Part shown: one piece after another, positions 34,203-42,308 of the stretch | Position numbering within the stretch: the first letter of the stretch is position 1 | Layout: the number at the start of each line of letters is the position of its first letter | Source of the DNA: DASRDB01 sp035652815 | GTDB taxonomy: Bacteria > Chloroflexota > Ktedonobacteria > Ktedonobacterales > Ktedonobacteraceae | NCBI GenBank assembly: GCA_035652815.1 | Contig: DASRDB010000019.1 | Coordinates: forward strand, 558,001 to 622,000 | Direction of reading: 5' to 3' | Length of the DNA stretch: 64,000 nucleotides | Notes under the pieces: generated by a model | The model's input: the letters and a program-made list of their open reading frames with translations, nothing else | Database searches by the model: none | What the model was told of the DNA's origin: nothing | Position numbers and translations under genes: made by a program

Positions 34203-34301
34203 GCCAGGGCGACCGCCAGGGTCGCCCAATATCCATCAAGCTAAGAAAGGAAGCGTGCAAGAGCGGGAAATTGTAGGGGCGACCCTGGCGGTCGCCCTGG
34301 C
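34203..34301. repeat. 25-bp perfect inverted repeat
   Basis: The arms at 34203-34227 and 34277-34301 (GCCAGGGCGACCGCCAGGGT core) are perfect inverted repeats around a 49-nt centre. It is unrelated to the REP-like repeats at 8427 and 26611. The gap 34065-34392 holds this repeat and nothing else I can support. Confidence 0.75.
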
Positions 34302-34392
34302 CCCAAAAGGCACTGGAGTATGACAGAGTGTAACGCCTGTACTTACCTTGCGCCATAGCTCTGAAGCGTGATAGAGTTGTGTTATCGGACTC

Positions 34393-34872
34393 ATGCCATT
34401 AAGAGTGGCGCATGAGCATACGTTGTTGGAGATGGAGGCAAAAGAGCAAGCTATGCCGAAGGCGCAAGTAGAGATTCGCGTACCGTTTGCCGATGTGGAT
34501 AGCACCAGGCGTATTCATTTTACCGCCATGCTGCGTTATATGGAGGTGGCGGAACATCAATTGATGCGCGAGCTTGATTTTCCATACACAACTTCCTTCC
34601 CGGATGTGGTTTTTCCGCGAGTACATGTTTCCTGTGATTTTCGTGGCGCGATTCACTATGATGACCTGATCGATGTTGAGGCGCGTGTCCTGCAGGTAGG
34701 ACGCAGTTCCTGGACGGTCGGTTTTACGGCGCGTGCTTTACAAGGCGCATCTCCTGAAGGAGCCATTGTTGCGGAAGGGCGAATGATCATTGTGGCAATG
34801 GACCCGCAGACCGAGCGCGCTCGCCCTTTACCTGAAGAACTGCGGAGCGCGCTGCATGGTACGAAAGGCTGA
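34393..34872 (+). CDS. acyl-CoA thioesterase, 4HBT hot-dog fold
   Basis: A 159-residue hot-dog protein in the YbgC/4-hydroxybenzoyl-CoA thioesterase class. VPFADVDSTRRIHFTAMLRY contains the catalytic Asp region and the long helix (YMEVAEHQLMREL), followed by the strands VHVSCDFRGAIHYDDLIDVE. It hydrolyses acyl-CoA thioesters; the substrate is unknown. ATG 34393 is the longest start; ATG 34432 or 34453 nearer the conserved core are possible. It is 58 nt ahead of the exporter in the same direction, so they may be one operon. Confidence 0.82.
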   Translation: MPLRVAHEHTLLEMEAKEQAMPKAQVEIRVPFADVDSTRRIHFTAMLRYMEVAEHQLMRELDFPYTTSFPDVVFPRVHVSCDFRGAIHYDDLIDVEARVLQVGRSSWTVGFTARALQGASPEGAIVAEGRMIIVAMDPQTERARPLPEELRSALHGTKG

Positions 34873-34930
34873 TTCTTTCGTAGGGCAATGGGGCGGTTTA
34901 TGCGAAAGGGCATTCTGGCAAGGAAGAGAC

Positions 34931-36196
34931 ATGGATAACAGTTCCCAGGTTGTAGCAACTGACGATGAGACAAGACAACAGACTTCTGCCTTAAAGGGAT
35001 GGCGGCGTGTTCAGCTTGTGTTGATTTTAGGTTCGTTGTCAGCATTTGGCCCTCTCTCGATAGATATGTACCTGCCCTCGCTTCCCGCGCTCAGCCGTGA
35101 TCTCAACGCGAGTGCCTCGGCTGCTCAACTCACTCTGAGCGCCTGCCTGCTTGGACTGGCCTTTGGACAGGTAATTGCCGGGCCACTGAGCGATACATTG
35201 GGACGTCGCAGGCCTCTCTTGATTGGCTTGATCGCATACACTGTGGCCTCACTTCTCTGTGTTGTTGCGCCATCTGTTTATATACTTATTGCGTTGCGAT
35301 TGGTGCAGGGCATGGCAGGCGCGGCAGGCATTGTCATTGCGCGAGCCATTGTCCGGGATATGTTTAGCGGTGTCGATGTTGCTCGCTTTTTTTCGATACT
35401 CATGCTGGTCAGCGGAATCGCGCCCATCGCGGCCCCTTTGGTTGGTGGTCTTTTGCTGCGCTTCACCTCATGGCGAGGCGTCTTCGTCGTGCTGGCAGTA
35501 CTGGTCACTTTGATGCTGCTGGCAGTGATTACCGGCCTGCGCGAGACGTTGCCGGTGGAACGGCGGCAGAGTGGAAAGCTGCACTATACCCTCGCCACCT
35601 TTCGCCGCCTGCTTCTGGATCGTCTGTTTGTCGGGTACGCGCTTTCCTGTGGTCTGGCATTCGCGGCCATGTTCGCCTATATTTCGGGTTCGCCCTTTGT
35701 GATCCAGGACATTTACGGACTCTCACCGCAGATGTTCAGCCTTATTTTCGGCATCAACGCGCTTGGAATCGGTACTGCTGGGCAAATCAGCGGGCGACTG
35801 GTAGGACGTGTTTCGTCAAAGAAATTGCTGGCCGGAGGACTGATCGCGGTCGCAATCGGCGGAACGGCCTTGCTGCTGGTAGTAATCATGCATGTGGGGC
35901 TGATCGGCATTTTGCCCTCGCTGTTCGTCGTGGTCGCCAGCATGGGCATCATCAGTCCTAATGCGACCGCTCTGGCCCTGGCGGACTATCCACATATTGC
36001 CGGAAGCGCATCGGCCCTGCTTGGCGTGCTGCAATTTTCAGTTGGCGCTGCCGTTGCGCCGTTGGTCGGCATCGCAGGCACAGAAACAGCCCTTCCTATG
36101 GCGCTGGTGATTGCAATCCTGGATGTCTCTGCCCTCATGACCTATCTTCTGCTTGATCGACGCGGTGTGGATGAAAGCATCTCTTCCCCTCATTAG
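34931..36196 (+). CDS. Bcr/CflA-type MFS drug exporter
   Basis: A 421-residue membrane protein with twelve predicted helices. FGPLSIDMYLPSLPALSRDL is the Bcr/CflA N-terminal signature, with GPLSDTLGRRRPLL (motif A) and RLVQGMAGAAGIVIARAIVRD (motif C-like region). It exports drugs or small metabolites with protons. The N-terminal ~20 residues are polar and precede the first helix. The frame opens at 34790, overlapping the thioesterase, but ATG 34931 follows AAGGAAGAG. Confidence 0.9.
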   Translation: MDNSSQVVATDDETRQQTSALKGWRRVQLVLILGSLSAFGPLSIDMYLPSLPALSRDLNASASAAQLTLSACLLGLAFGQVIAGPLSDTLGRRRPLLIGLIAYTVASLLCVVAPSVYILIALRLVQGMAGAAGIVIARAIVRDMFSGVDVARFFSILMLVSGIAPIAAPLVGGLLLRFTSWRGVFVVLAVLVTLMLLAVITGLRETLPVERRQSGKLHYTLATFRRLLLDRLFVGYALSCGLAFAAMFAYISGSPFVIQDIYGLSPQMFSLIFGINALGIGTAGQISGRLVGRVSSKKLLAGGLIAVAIGGTALLLVVIMHVGLIGILPSLFVVVASMGIISPNATALALADYPHIAGSASALLGVLQFSVGAAVAPLVGIAGTETALPMALVIAILDVSALMTYLLLDRRGVDESISSPH

Positions 36197-36362
36197 GCAT
36201 ATCTTCTTGCTCAAAGTGGTAGGAAGATTATTCTATAGTAGTTGCTTTTGTTAGGTTTCCTCTTTTTTGAGAATTCCCTTTAACGATGGCGGATTCTGTC
36301 CTCTTTAGAGTCTAAACTTGAAACAGAAATACAGTTAAGCATACAGAAAGGGAAAAGCAACG

Positions 36363-36737
36363 ATGGCTACAATGAAACTCGAACTGGTTATTGTCCCTGT
36401 TTCCGACGTTGACCGCGCAAAGGCTTTCTATACTGATAAGATTGGCTTTCATGCCGATTATGATGTGCAGGTGCGCGAAGACCTGCGCTTTGTCCAGTTG
36501 ACTCCTCCTGGATCAGCCTGTTCTATTGCGATTGGAGTTGGTCTCACCACTATGAAGCCTGGCTCAATCGAAGGGCTGCAGATGGTGGTCACGGATGTAA
36601 GATCCGTCCGCGAGGAACTGCTCGGGCGTGGTGCTGAGGTCAGCGAGGTCGATGTGCAGGACTGGGGGCATTTTGTCTACTTCAGCGATCCAGATGGCAA
36701 TCGCTGGTCATTGCAGCAGCTTCCCCATCGCGGCTAG
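36363..36737 (+). CDS. VOC family (glyoxalase/dioxygenase-like) protein
   Basis: A 124-residue vicinal-oxygen-chelate protein. It has two beta-alpha-beta-beta-beta modules, with VPVSDVDRAKAFYTDKIGF in the first and FVYFSDPDGNRWSLQQLP as the C-terminal signature. It binds a metal and a small substrate such as a lactoylglutathione- or antibiotic-like compound; which one is not known. GAAAGGGAAAAG precedes the ATG. Promoter elements are weak. Confidence 0.88.
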   Translation: MATMKLELVIVPVSDVDRAKAFYTDKIGFHADYDVQVREDLRFVQLTPPGSACSIAIGVGLTTMKPGSIEGLQMVVTDVRSVREELLGRGAEVSEVDVQDWGHFVYFSDPDGNRWSLQQLPHRG

Positions 36738-36814
36738 CTTCCAGGAAGGCGTTCAAGTGTGCCAGAAGGCGTTGCTCTCTCGCTAGAGAAGCCCCTGGCG
36801 CACTGTTTTTGGCG

Positions 36815-38176
36815 TTATTCGCGCACAACCTGACCGACCGTATACTTTTTAAGCAACTGGTCAAGCTGCTTTATTTCCTGTAAGCTCTTCTGGCACCGCT
36901 CATGAATGTGAATACACAATTGTTGTGCCTCTTCAAGATACGGAGCCTGCGTTGATGGCTGTGTTTGTGAAGTACGAAGATGATATTGCAGGGTGTTTCC
37001 CAATTGAGATAGAACGGATTCCAGGTGCAGGAGCATGGTTCTCTGTTGTGTAAGGTCTTTCGCAGCTCCCTCTAAGAAAGCATTGGACTGGGCCATAGCC
37101 TGATTAAGCTGGTAATATCGTTGGAATGTAGGATAGATGTAATCCACCAGCGTGCCGGTTGGCGCGAGGGGCTTGAACGAGCCTCTATCAAAGATGGCGC
37201 TCTGTAGCTCGTAGAGTTGTTGTAAGGCATGTTCTAAGCGGCTGTGTTCTTGCGCAATCTGCGTGATGCGATTGAGCCGCTCTACCATCAGGTTGAAGCT
37301 TATAGCCAGCGAGGATAGCTCGTTATCTTGTAGTTTTACCCGCGCTCGATAGTCTCCATTAGCAAAACGGGCAAAGGCATCTTTTAAAACATCGACGCCG
37401 TAATCCAGTCTTTTCTTTTGTTCGACAATCAGTTGTGTCTGTTCGTGAATACGCCTGTTCGCCTCGACCAGTTCCTCAGCGCGGCTGGCTCGTGTCAGCG
37501 CCCTATCGACGCTCCAGGCAGCCAGCCAGGCAATTGCCGCGCTTACAATTTGGATGATGAAGGCATCGCTCAGTTCGCTGTAAGCTACCCCTTTTTGATT
37601 AATCTGGATTTCCTTCTGTAACAGTGGATCATGGGGTAACAGCGTAAAGAGCGCGATTATAAGACCGATATGAAGCAGCGCTAGAAAAGGAATGACCCGC
37701 CGGGGAAGGACAACACTGCCAACCAGGGTAGGAATGATAAATAAGTCGAAGTCCGGTATATTGCTGTTTCGTATGCCGGTTGGTAGTGTAATCATTAAGA
37801 CGGCCAGCGTCACGTCAATGGCGAGAATATAGAGGATGCCGCTCAATGTAACCTGGGCCATGCGATTAAACAGGAGCGCAGTAAGGCTCAGCACGATGAA
37901 ACAGGCAATCGGAATCCAGTAGCTCGGTACGGGAATCGCTGTAGGGGCCGCCAGAAGCAGCACTACGATGATAAGGGAAAAGAGCGCACTGAGCAGGCGC
38001 GAGCGACGCCGTTGTTCCTGTCCCTCTATACTTGCGCTAAATCTACTTACATCCGGTCCGCTCAACTTGAGCCAGGCATCCACCAGGCGTTGTAGCATAT
38101 TTTTTTGCGCTGTCTGCGGCGCATCAATGGGGAACACGCTCTCCTGTAAGAAAGGCTGTTTATGATTCATTGACAT
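36815..38176 (-). CDS. six-helix membrane protein with HAMP domain, without a kinase module
   Basis: A 453-residue protein. A soluble N-terminus of about 65 residues is followed by hydrophobic helices from about 65 to 235, then a HAMP-like segment (LKDAFARFANGDYRARVKLQ, NELSSLAISFNLMVERLNRI) and a ~150-residue helical, Gln-rich coiled-coil-like tail. The N-terminal part, with a membrane sensor and HAMP, looks like a chemoreceptor or histidine kinase, but no HisKA, HATPase or methyl-accepting domain follows. It may pass a signal through protein contacts. ATG 38176 follows a weak AGAGAG; a TTG at 38179 is equivalent. Confidence 0.7.
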   Translation of the reverse strand: MSMNHKQPFLQESVFPIDAPQTAQKNMLQRLVDAWLKLSGPDVSRFSASIEGQEQRRRSRLLSALFSLIIVVLLLAAPTAIPVPSYWIPIACFIVLSLTALLFNRMAQVTLSGILYILAIDVTLAVLMITLPTGIRNSNIPDFDLFIIPTLVGSVVLPRRVIPFLALLHIGLIIALFTLLPHDPLLQKEIQINQKGVAYSELSDAFIIQIVSAAIAWLAAWSVDRALTRASRAEELVEANRRIHEQTQLIVEQKKRLDYGVDVLKDAFARFANGDYRARVKLQDNELSSLAISFNLMVERLNRITQIAQEHSRLEHALQQLYELQSAIFDRGSFKPLAPTGTLVDYIYPTFQRYYQLNQAMAQSNAFLEGAAKDLTQQRTMLLHLESVLSQLGNTLQYHLRTSQTQPSTQAPYLEEAQQLCIHIHERCQKSLQEIKQLDQLLKKYTVGQVVRE

Positions 38177-38441
38177 CAAGAAAACTCTCTAGGAAACCCA
38201 ATACGAATACAACGATCAAGCGCAGCCAGTTGCTCGAATCTGGCTATTCGAGTAAAAACGACTGGCCACTTATATCTCTTTATGTCAAGGCAAGTTTAGC
38301 GTAAACACAAGAGAAACGCAAGCTGAATAGTAATTTTGAAGCTTGACCTGTAAATCTCAAACCTCAACCCTTGATTCGCGTCCTTTTAAGTGATACATTC
38401 ACAACCATAGACAGTTGTCTCTGTATTTCTTTGCATCATAC

Positions 38442-38465
38442 TTTTCCTGTAGCGAAGCAGGAAAA
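38442..38465 (+). other. stem-loop in the P450 leader
   Basis: TTTTCCTG (38442-38449) and CAGGAAAA (38458-38465) form an 8-bp stem about 30 nt before the P450 start. The rest of the 318-bp gap 38177-38494 is AT-rich and has no feature that I can support. Confidence 0.35.
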
Positions 38466-39343
38466 ACGGGACAGGCGGTCCTACAGGAGCGATCATGACC
38501 GAAGCTGCCATTGTACCCGAAGGTATTCCAGTAATCTCTGCTGACCCGTTCTCGCTCGAGAATCTGGTCAACCCCCGTTCTTTGCATGAGCACCTGCGAG
38601 AAGCTGGCCCGGTGGTGTATCTGGACCGCTATCGTATCTGGGCAATGGCGCGTTACGAAGAGGTGAATGCCGCGCTCAAGGACTGGGAAACCTATTCGTC
38701 GGCATCTGGGGCGGGCTTGAGTAATTTCCGTAAGGAAAAGCCCTGGCGCGTGCCGAGCCTGCTATTGGAAGCAGACCCACCAGCACATACACGCGCGCGT
38801 GAGGTCGTAGGGCCTATCCTGGCTCCCCCTGCACTGAGGAAGCTGCAACCCGAGTTTGAGCGCGAGGCCAATGCACTCGTGGAACGCCTTATTGAGCTGG
38901 GCAGTTTCAATGCGGTGGCGCAACTGGCGGAAGTGTATCCGCTAAAGGTGTTTGCAGATGCCGTCGGCGTACCTGAGGAGGGCCGCGAAAACCTGCTGCC
39001 GTATGCCAACATGGTTTTCAATGCCTTTGGTCCGCGCAATGAGTTACTGGCGCAGGCGATGGCGAAGGCTCAGCCTGTTCAGCAGTGGATTACCGCAAGC
39101 TGCCAGCGAGAGTCTCTGCGTCCTGGTAGTTTTGGCGCGCAGATCTGGGAGACGGTTGATAAGGGCAAAGTTCCCCAGGAATGGGCACCGCTACTTGTGC
39201 GCTCGCTGCTCAGCGCCGGTATCGATACGACGGTCAACGGCCTCGCTGCTGCTATTTATGCGGTTACAGACAAAATAATCCCCTTCTTGACTTTCTCAGA
39301 ACGAAATACAGTATTCGGCAGGAAACAGCCGAAGGCACACGCT

Positions 39344-39550
39344 CTAATCATCCGGTATTGTCTCTATGAGGTCGCTTGCTTGCACTCCTAAAGCCTTAGC
39401 TAGCTTATCCAATGTGGCTGTGCTTATTTCTTTTGTGGGGTCGTCCCAAATACGTTGTACAGTTTTTAGGTCAACATCAGCACGTCTGGACAGTCTGGAC
39501 TTGTTTAATCCTTGTTTTTCGGCGACTTCCTTCACGCGTAACCTTATCAT
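39344..39550 (-). CDS. XRE family HTH regulator
   Basis: A 68-residue single-domain Cro/C1-type regulator (VKEVAEKQGLNKSRLSRRAD, VQRIWDDPTKEISTATLDKL, AKALGVQASDLIE). GGGAGTAGCAGGT precedes the ATG. It is divergent from the small ORF and tnpB. A promoter of TTGCGT-18-TACAAT with a TG extension can be seen on its strand. An AT-rich palindrome at 39651-39664 is its likely operator. Confidence 0.85.
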   Translation of the reverse strand: MIRLRVKEVAEKQGLNKSRLSRRADVDLKTVQRIWDDPTKEISTATLDKLAKALGVQASDLIETIPDD

Positions 39551-39625
39551 ACCTGCTACTCCCTCTCATGGTGCCTGCATTGTAGCAGAACGGACACGTT
39601 TAACGCAATGGATAAGACTGGACAC

Positions 39626-39664
39626 TTGACAAGGCCAACATTAGGATGTTAGTATTTAAATACT
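39626..39664 (+). promoter_or_regulatory. promoter with palindrome over the -10
   Basis: TTGACA (39626-39631) and TAGTAT (39650-39655) are 18 bp apart. A perfect 14-bp palindrome AGTATTTAAATACT (39651-39664) overlaps the -10, a suitable operator for the divergent XRE protein. The transcript leads to the small ORF and tnpB, with a ~110-nt leader. Confidence 0.65.
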
Positions 39665-39773
39665 GGTATCGTAAGGTGTACAGTTAAATCCTGAACAGGA
39701 GAGGAGATAGCTTTAGACTAACCAACCAGCATCGTTGAAGGTTGTCAACCACGCAAGGAAGTGAGGAAAAACA

Positions 39774-39986
39774 ATGCTGAACATAAACCATGCACGGCGG
39801 GGAACGGTTTCATATGTTGGGAAGCTCGTCTTATTTGTTACTCCGATGGGAGAGATTGTAGTTATGTCCGGCAATCAGCGTATGACTGTCTCACGCGAAG
39901 AAGCTCAAGAACTATTTGACTACTTGCTTGGCTTTGCAAGTAAGTTCCAGACAAGCAAGCAGGCACTTCCGGTTTCAATGGGCTAA
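39774..39986 (+). CDS. small protein of unknown function in a TnpB module
   Basis: A 70-residue product with a beta-rich first half (TVSYVGKLVLFVTPMGEIVV) and a helical second half (SREEAQELFDYLLGFASKF). No family is recognised. AAGTGAGGAAAAA precedes the ATG. It is 96 nt before tnpB. It is not similar to the small proteins of the other two modules but takes the same place. Confidence 0.65.
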   Translation: MLNINHARRGTVSYVGKLVLFVTPMGEIVVMSGNQRMTVSREEAQELFDYLLGFASKFQTSKQALPVSMG

Positions 39987-40082
39987 AAAAAGAGTCTCAA
40001 GAGCGTCTTTGTAGAACAGTAACTGTCTAGAGCAACAAGGGACGGGAAATGTTTCCGTCCCTCTCTCAAAAAAGCGTGTTTC

Positions 40083-41354
40083 ATGAGCATCAAAGCCTAC
40101 AAGTATCGTATCTATACAAATACAACTACAACCAACAAGCTGCAATGGGTGCTTGATCGGTGCCGCGAACTCTATAATGCCGGGTTGCAGGAACGGCGTG
40201 ACGCCTACGAGCTAGTAGTCAAGCGGCATCCCGGCTACTATGACGAGGAAACTCGTAAGCAGCTGACTAGAGAGCATACGATTGGCTACTACGAGCAGCA
40301 GCGCGAACTGGTAGACGTGAAAGAGTTACGGCCAGAGTACCAGGAGATCGCTTCTCACGTGCTGCAAAATGTGATCTTACGTCTCAAACGGGCCTATGAC
40401 CGCTTCTTTCGGCGTGTGCAGAATGGTGAGCAGCCCGGCTATCCCAGATTTCAGGGGAAGAACCGCTATAACTCGTTCTGTTATCCCGATGGCGCTGGCT
40501 GGAAACTGGAAGCACAAGAGCGTCCGGCAGTCAAAAAAGGCATAGTTAGGGTCAACTTGAAACTCACGAAGATTGGCACGGTTAAACTGCACCTGCACCG
40601 GAATATAGAAGGTACCATCAAAACTTTGACCATCAAACGCGAGGGAGAACACTGGTACGCAATCTTTACCTGTGAAATTGACCAGCCCGAACCCTTACCT
40701 ACCAGCCACGAAGATGTGGGTATTGATTTAGGTGTGACTCATTTTGCGGCGCTCTCCAATGGAGAGTTCATTGACCATCCCCACTATTTGCGCAAAGCCG
40801 AAAAGAAGCTCGTTAAAGCACATCAAGCTCTCTCACGAAAGAGACGCGGGAGCCATAGGCGCAAGAAAGCAGTACAACAAGTAGTCAAATGCCACCGCCA
40901 AATCGCCAATCAACGCAAGGACTTTCAGCACAAAGCCTCACGGAAGCTCGTCAATCGCTATCAGGTGATTGTCTTTGAAGACTTGCAGGTGAAAAACCTT
41001 ACGAAAGCACCAGCTCCCAAACAAGATGAAAATGGGAAGTATGTTCCCAATGGAGCGGCAGCCAAAGCTGGATTAAACAAAAGTATTCTCGATGCCGGGT
41101 GGAGTATGTTTACAGCGATGGTGAGCGTCAAGGCAGCATGGGCCGGGCGCACGGTCATCTTTGTAGACCCATCGAAAACATCTCAGATTTGCCCCAATTG
41201 CGGAAACATTCGCAAAAAGACCATAGATGAACGGTGGCATTCCTGCGAGTGTGGGTGTGAACTGGATCGGGACACAGCATCAGCCAAGGTCATCTTAGAC
41301 CTGGGACGCAAACATCTTTTGGTCGGGACGCGGCCAACGTCAGCAACGGCGTAG
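40083..41354 (+). CDS. TnpB (IS200/IS605 OrfB-like)
   Basis: A 423-residue TnpB with the full catalytic triad: VGIDLGVTHF (D215), VIVFEDLQV (E299) and LDRDTASAK (D397). A zinc finger CPNCG...CECG precedes RuvC-III. It should be an active RNA-guided nuclease using an RNA from its own 3' end. It has no tnpA partner. It begins 96 nt after a small ORF, with no strong ribosome site before ATG 40083. It differs from the other two TnpBs in sequence, so the three modules carry unrelated TnpB branches. Confidence 0.92.
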   Translation: MSIKAYKYRIYTNTTTTNKLQWVLDRCRELYNAGLQERRDAYELVVKRHPGYYDEETRKQLTREHTIGYYEQQRELVDVKELRPEYQEIASHVLQNVILRLKRAYDRFFRRVQNGEQPGYPRFQGKNRYNSFCYPDGAGWKLEAQERPAVKKGIVRVNLKLTKIGTVKLHLHRNIEGTIKTLTIKREGEHWYAIFTCEIDQPEPLPTSHEDVGIDLGVTHFAALSNGEFIDHPHYLRKAEKKLVKAHQALSRKRRGSHRRKKAVQQVVKCHRQIANQRKDFQHKASRKLVNRYQVIVFEDLQVKNLTKAPAPKQDENGKYVPNGAAAKAGLNKSILDAGWSMFTAMVSVKAAWAGRTVIFVDPSKTSQICPNCGNIRKKTIDERWHSCECGCELDRDTASAKVILDLGRKHLLVGTRPTSATA

Positions 41355-41751
41355 AAGCTCCCGTTTTCTAAACGGGGTACGTTCACGAAACGATACGCTG
41401 GGAGTCTCCAGTGCAGACTTTCTTCCGCACTACAACCCGCGATGTCGAGATTGCCGGTGCGCGCATACCCGAGGGCGAGAAGGTGCTGCTGTTTCTCGGC
41501 GCGGCCAACCGCGACCCCCGGCGCTGGGAAGACCCCGACCGCTTTGATATTCGTCGCAATGCCAATGGTCACGTTGGCTTCGGCATGGGCATTCATCGCT
41601 GCGTAGGGCAAACCGTTGCCCGTGTGGAGGGTGAAATCATGCTGGCAGCGCTTGCGAAGCGCGTGGAACGCATCGAAATAAGCGGGAAACCAGAGCGCAA
41701 GGCGAATAACACCCTGCTTGCCTGGAACAGTATTCCCGTCACCATCTACTC

Positions 41752-41780
41752 TTGACATTGACAGACGTCCTGAGTATACT
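41752..41780 (+). promoter_or_regulatory. strong sigma70-type promoter of the sulfite reductase operon
   Basis: TTGACA (41752-41757) overlaps the P450 stop, and TATACT (41775-41780) follows after exactly 17 bp. Transcription from about 41787 gives a ~520-nt leader with two terminator-bearing elements before the first gene at 42309. Confidence 0.8.
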
Positions 41781-41827
41781 TACTTACAAGACAAAAGTAT
41801 CCAACAATTGAATAGAAGCTTGATGCT

Positions 41828-41972
41828 CTCCTCAGAGAGGTGGAGGGTGACAGATCGTTGGAATATGGTATTTCCATGTGCGGCGTAGCTGAAAGGATGC
41901 CATAGCAGCGGTAGAATCCTTAATAATGAGGGGATATAGCAATGCGGCAACCCCTGGTTCTCAGGGGTTTTT
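41828..41972 (+). ncRNA. structured leader of unknown class with terminator (first element)
   Basis: A possible P1 helix pairs CTCCTCA (41828-41834) with TGAGGGG (41927-41933) and encloses ~90 nt containing AGAGAGGTGGAGGGTGA. A terminator follows: AACCCCTG (41949-41956), loop GTTCT, CAGGGGTT (41962-41969), with a T-run to 41972. The AGGGG of the 3' P1 strand can instead pair with the CCCCT of the terminator, as in a transcription-terminating riboswitch. The 5' part resembles the S-box start, but its GGCAACC and other conserved blocks are missing. A further pair, TAGCAATGCG...CGCATTGCTA, encloses the terminator. The class is unassigned. Confidence 0.5.
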
Positions 41973-41999
41973 GTATGCGCATTGCTAAGCAGATAGGCT

Positions 42000-42281
42000 G
42001 ATAAAGACTTAGAAGAGGACGAGTAAACGATACGACTGGTTACAGAGAGTTGGCGCTGCTGAGATGCCAGCCCATGTCGGCGTTGAAGATGCACCTCGGA
42101 GTTGCAGGTTGAACATCCCATTGGATGAGTAGACCGCGCCGGTTGGCCCCGTTAGCGGCTGGAGTGTTCCGATATGTGAAGAACACTCAGTAAGTTTGGC
42201 GTTGTGAGACGTCAATGAATCAGGGTGGAACCGCGAAGTTACTAGTATTCCTCGCCCCTGCCAGGGGCGAGGAATTTTTTT
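42000..42281 (+). ncRNA. T-box leader with cysteine (UGC) specifier
   Basis: AGGGTGGAACCGCG (42222-42235) is the T-box antiterminator motif. The TGGA within it would pair with the CCA end plus U discriminator expected for tRNA-Cys. Stem I features are ACAGAGAG (42051-42058) and a specifier region GAAGATGCACCTC (42085-42097), in which TGC (42090-42092) followed by A is in the usual place. The terminator pairs ATTCCTCGCCCCT (42247-42259) with AGGGGCGAGGAAT (42263-42275), then a T-run to 42281. Uncharged tRNA-Cys would let transcription into sulfite reductase proceed, matching sulfur assimilation. Confidence 0.9.
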
Positions 42282-42308
42282 GTGCCAATTTTCAGGAAGG
42301 AGTATCGC

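Larger units (their letters stand above)
39268..41386 (+). mobile_element. TnpB module inserted in the P450 gene
   Basis: The left boundary is placed after TTAC (39264-39267), a known target for IS200/IS605-type elements, and the right boundary near GTTCAC (41381-41386). Inside are an XRE gene (minus), a small ORF and tnpB (both plus). The right end has a stem CCCGTTT-TCT-AAACGGG (41360-41376) directly after the tnpB stop, typical of the guide RNA's final stem. A stem TTCGGC...GCCGAA around 39313-39332 is a left-end candidate. The guide would read into GAAACGATACGCTGGG of the P450. About 66 bp of P450 are missing, so the junctions are not exact. Confidence 0.6.
38495..41755 (+). pseudogene. 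CYP199-like cytochrome P450 interrupted by a TnpB module
   Basis: The N-terminal part, 38495 to about 39263, reads from a start behind CAGGAG through RSLLSAGIDTTVNGLAAAIY (I-helix region). It then runs into non-P450 sequence. The C-terminal part restarts at about 41381 (HETIRWESPVQTFFRTTTRD) and contains the heme-cysteine motif GMGIHRCVGQ and the family end before TGA at 41753. About 22 residues between them are missing. The gene would encode an O-demethylase-type P450 of the CYP199 kind (for aryl acids), but it is inactive in this state. Confidence 0.85.

Noticed and set aside
34138..34323. 61-residue ORF
   Set aside because: It runs through the 25-bp inverted repeat and its composition is not protein-like.
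41787..41980. SAM-I (S-box) riboswitch
   Set aside because: Only the AGAGAGGTGGAGGG part resembles it. The GGCAACC and GGTGCTAATTCC blocks are missing, so I call it unclassified.
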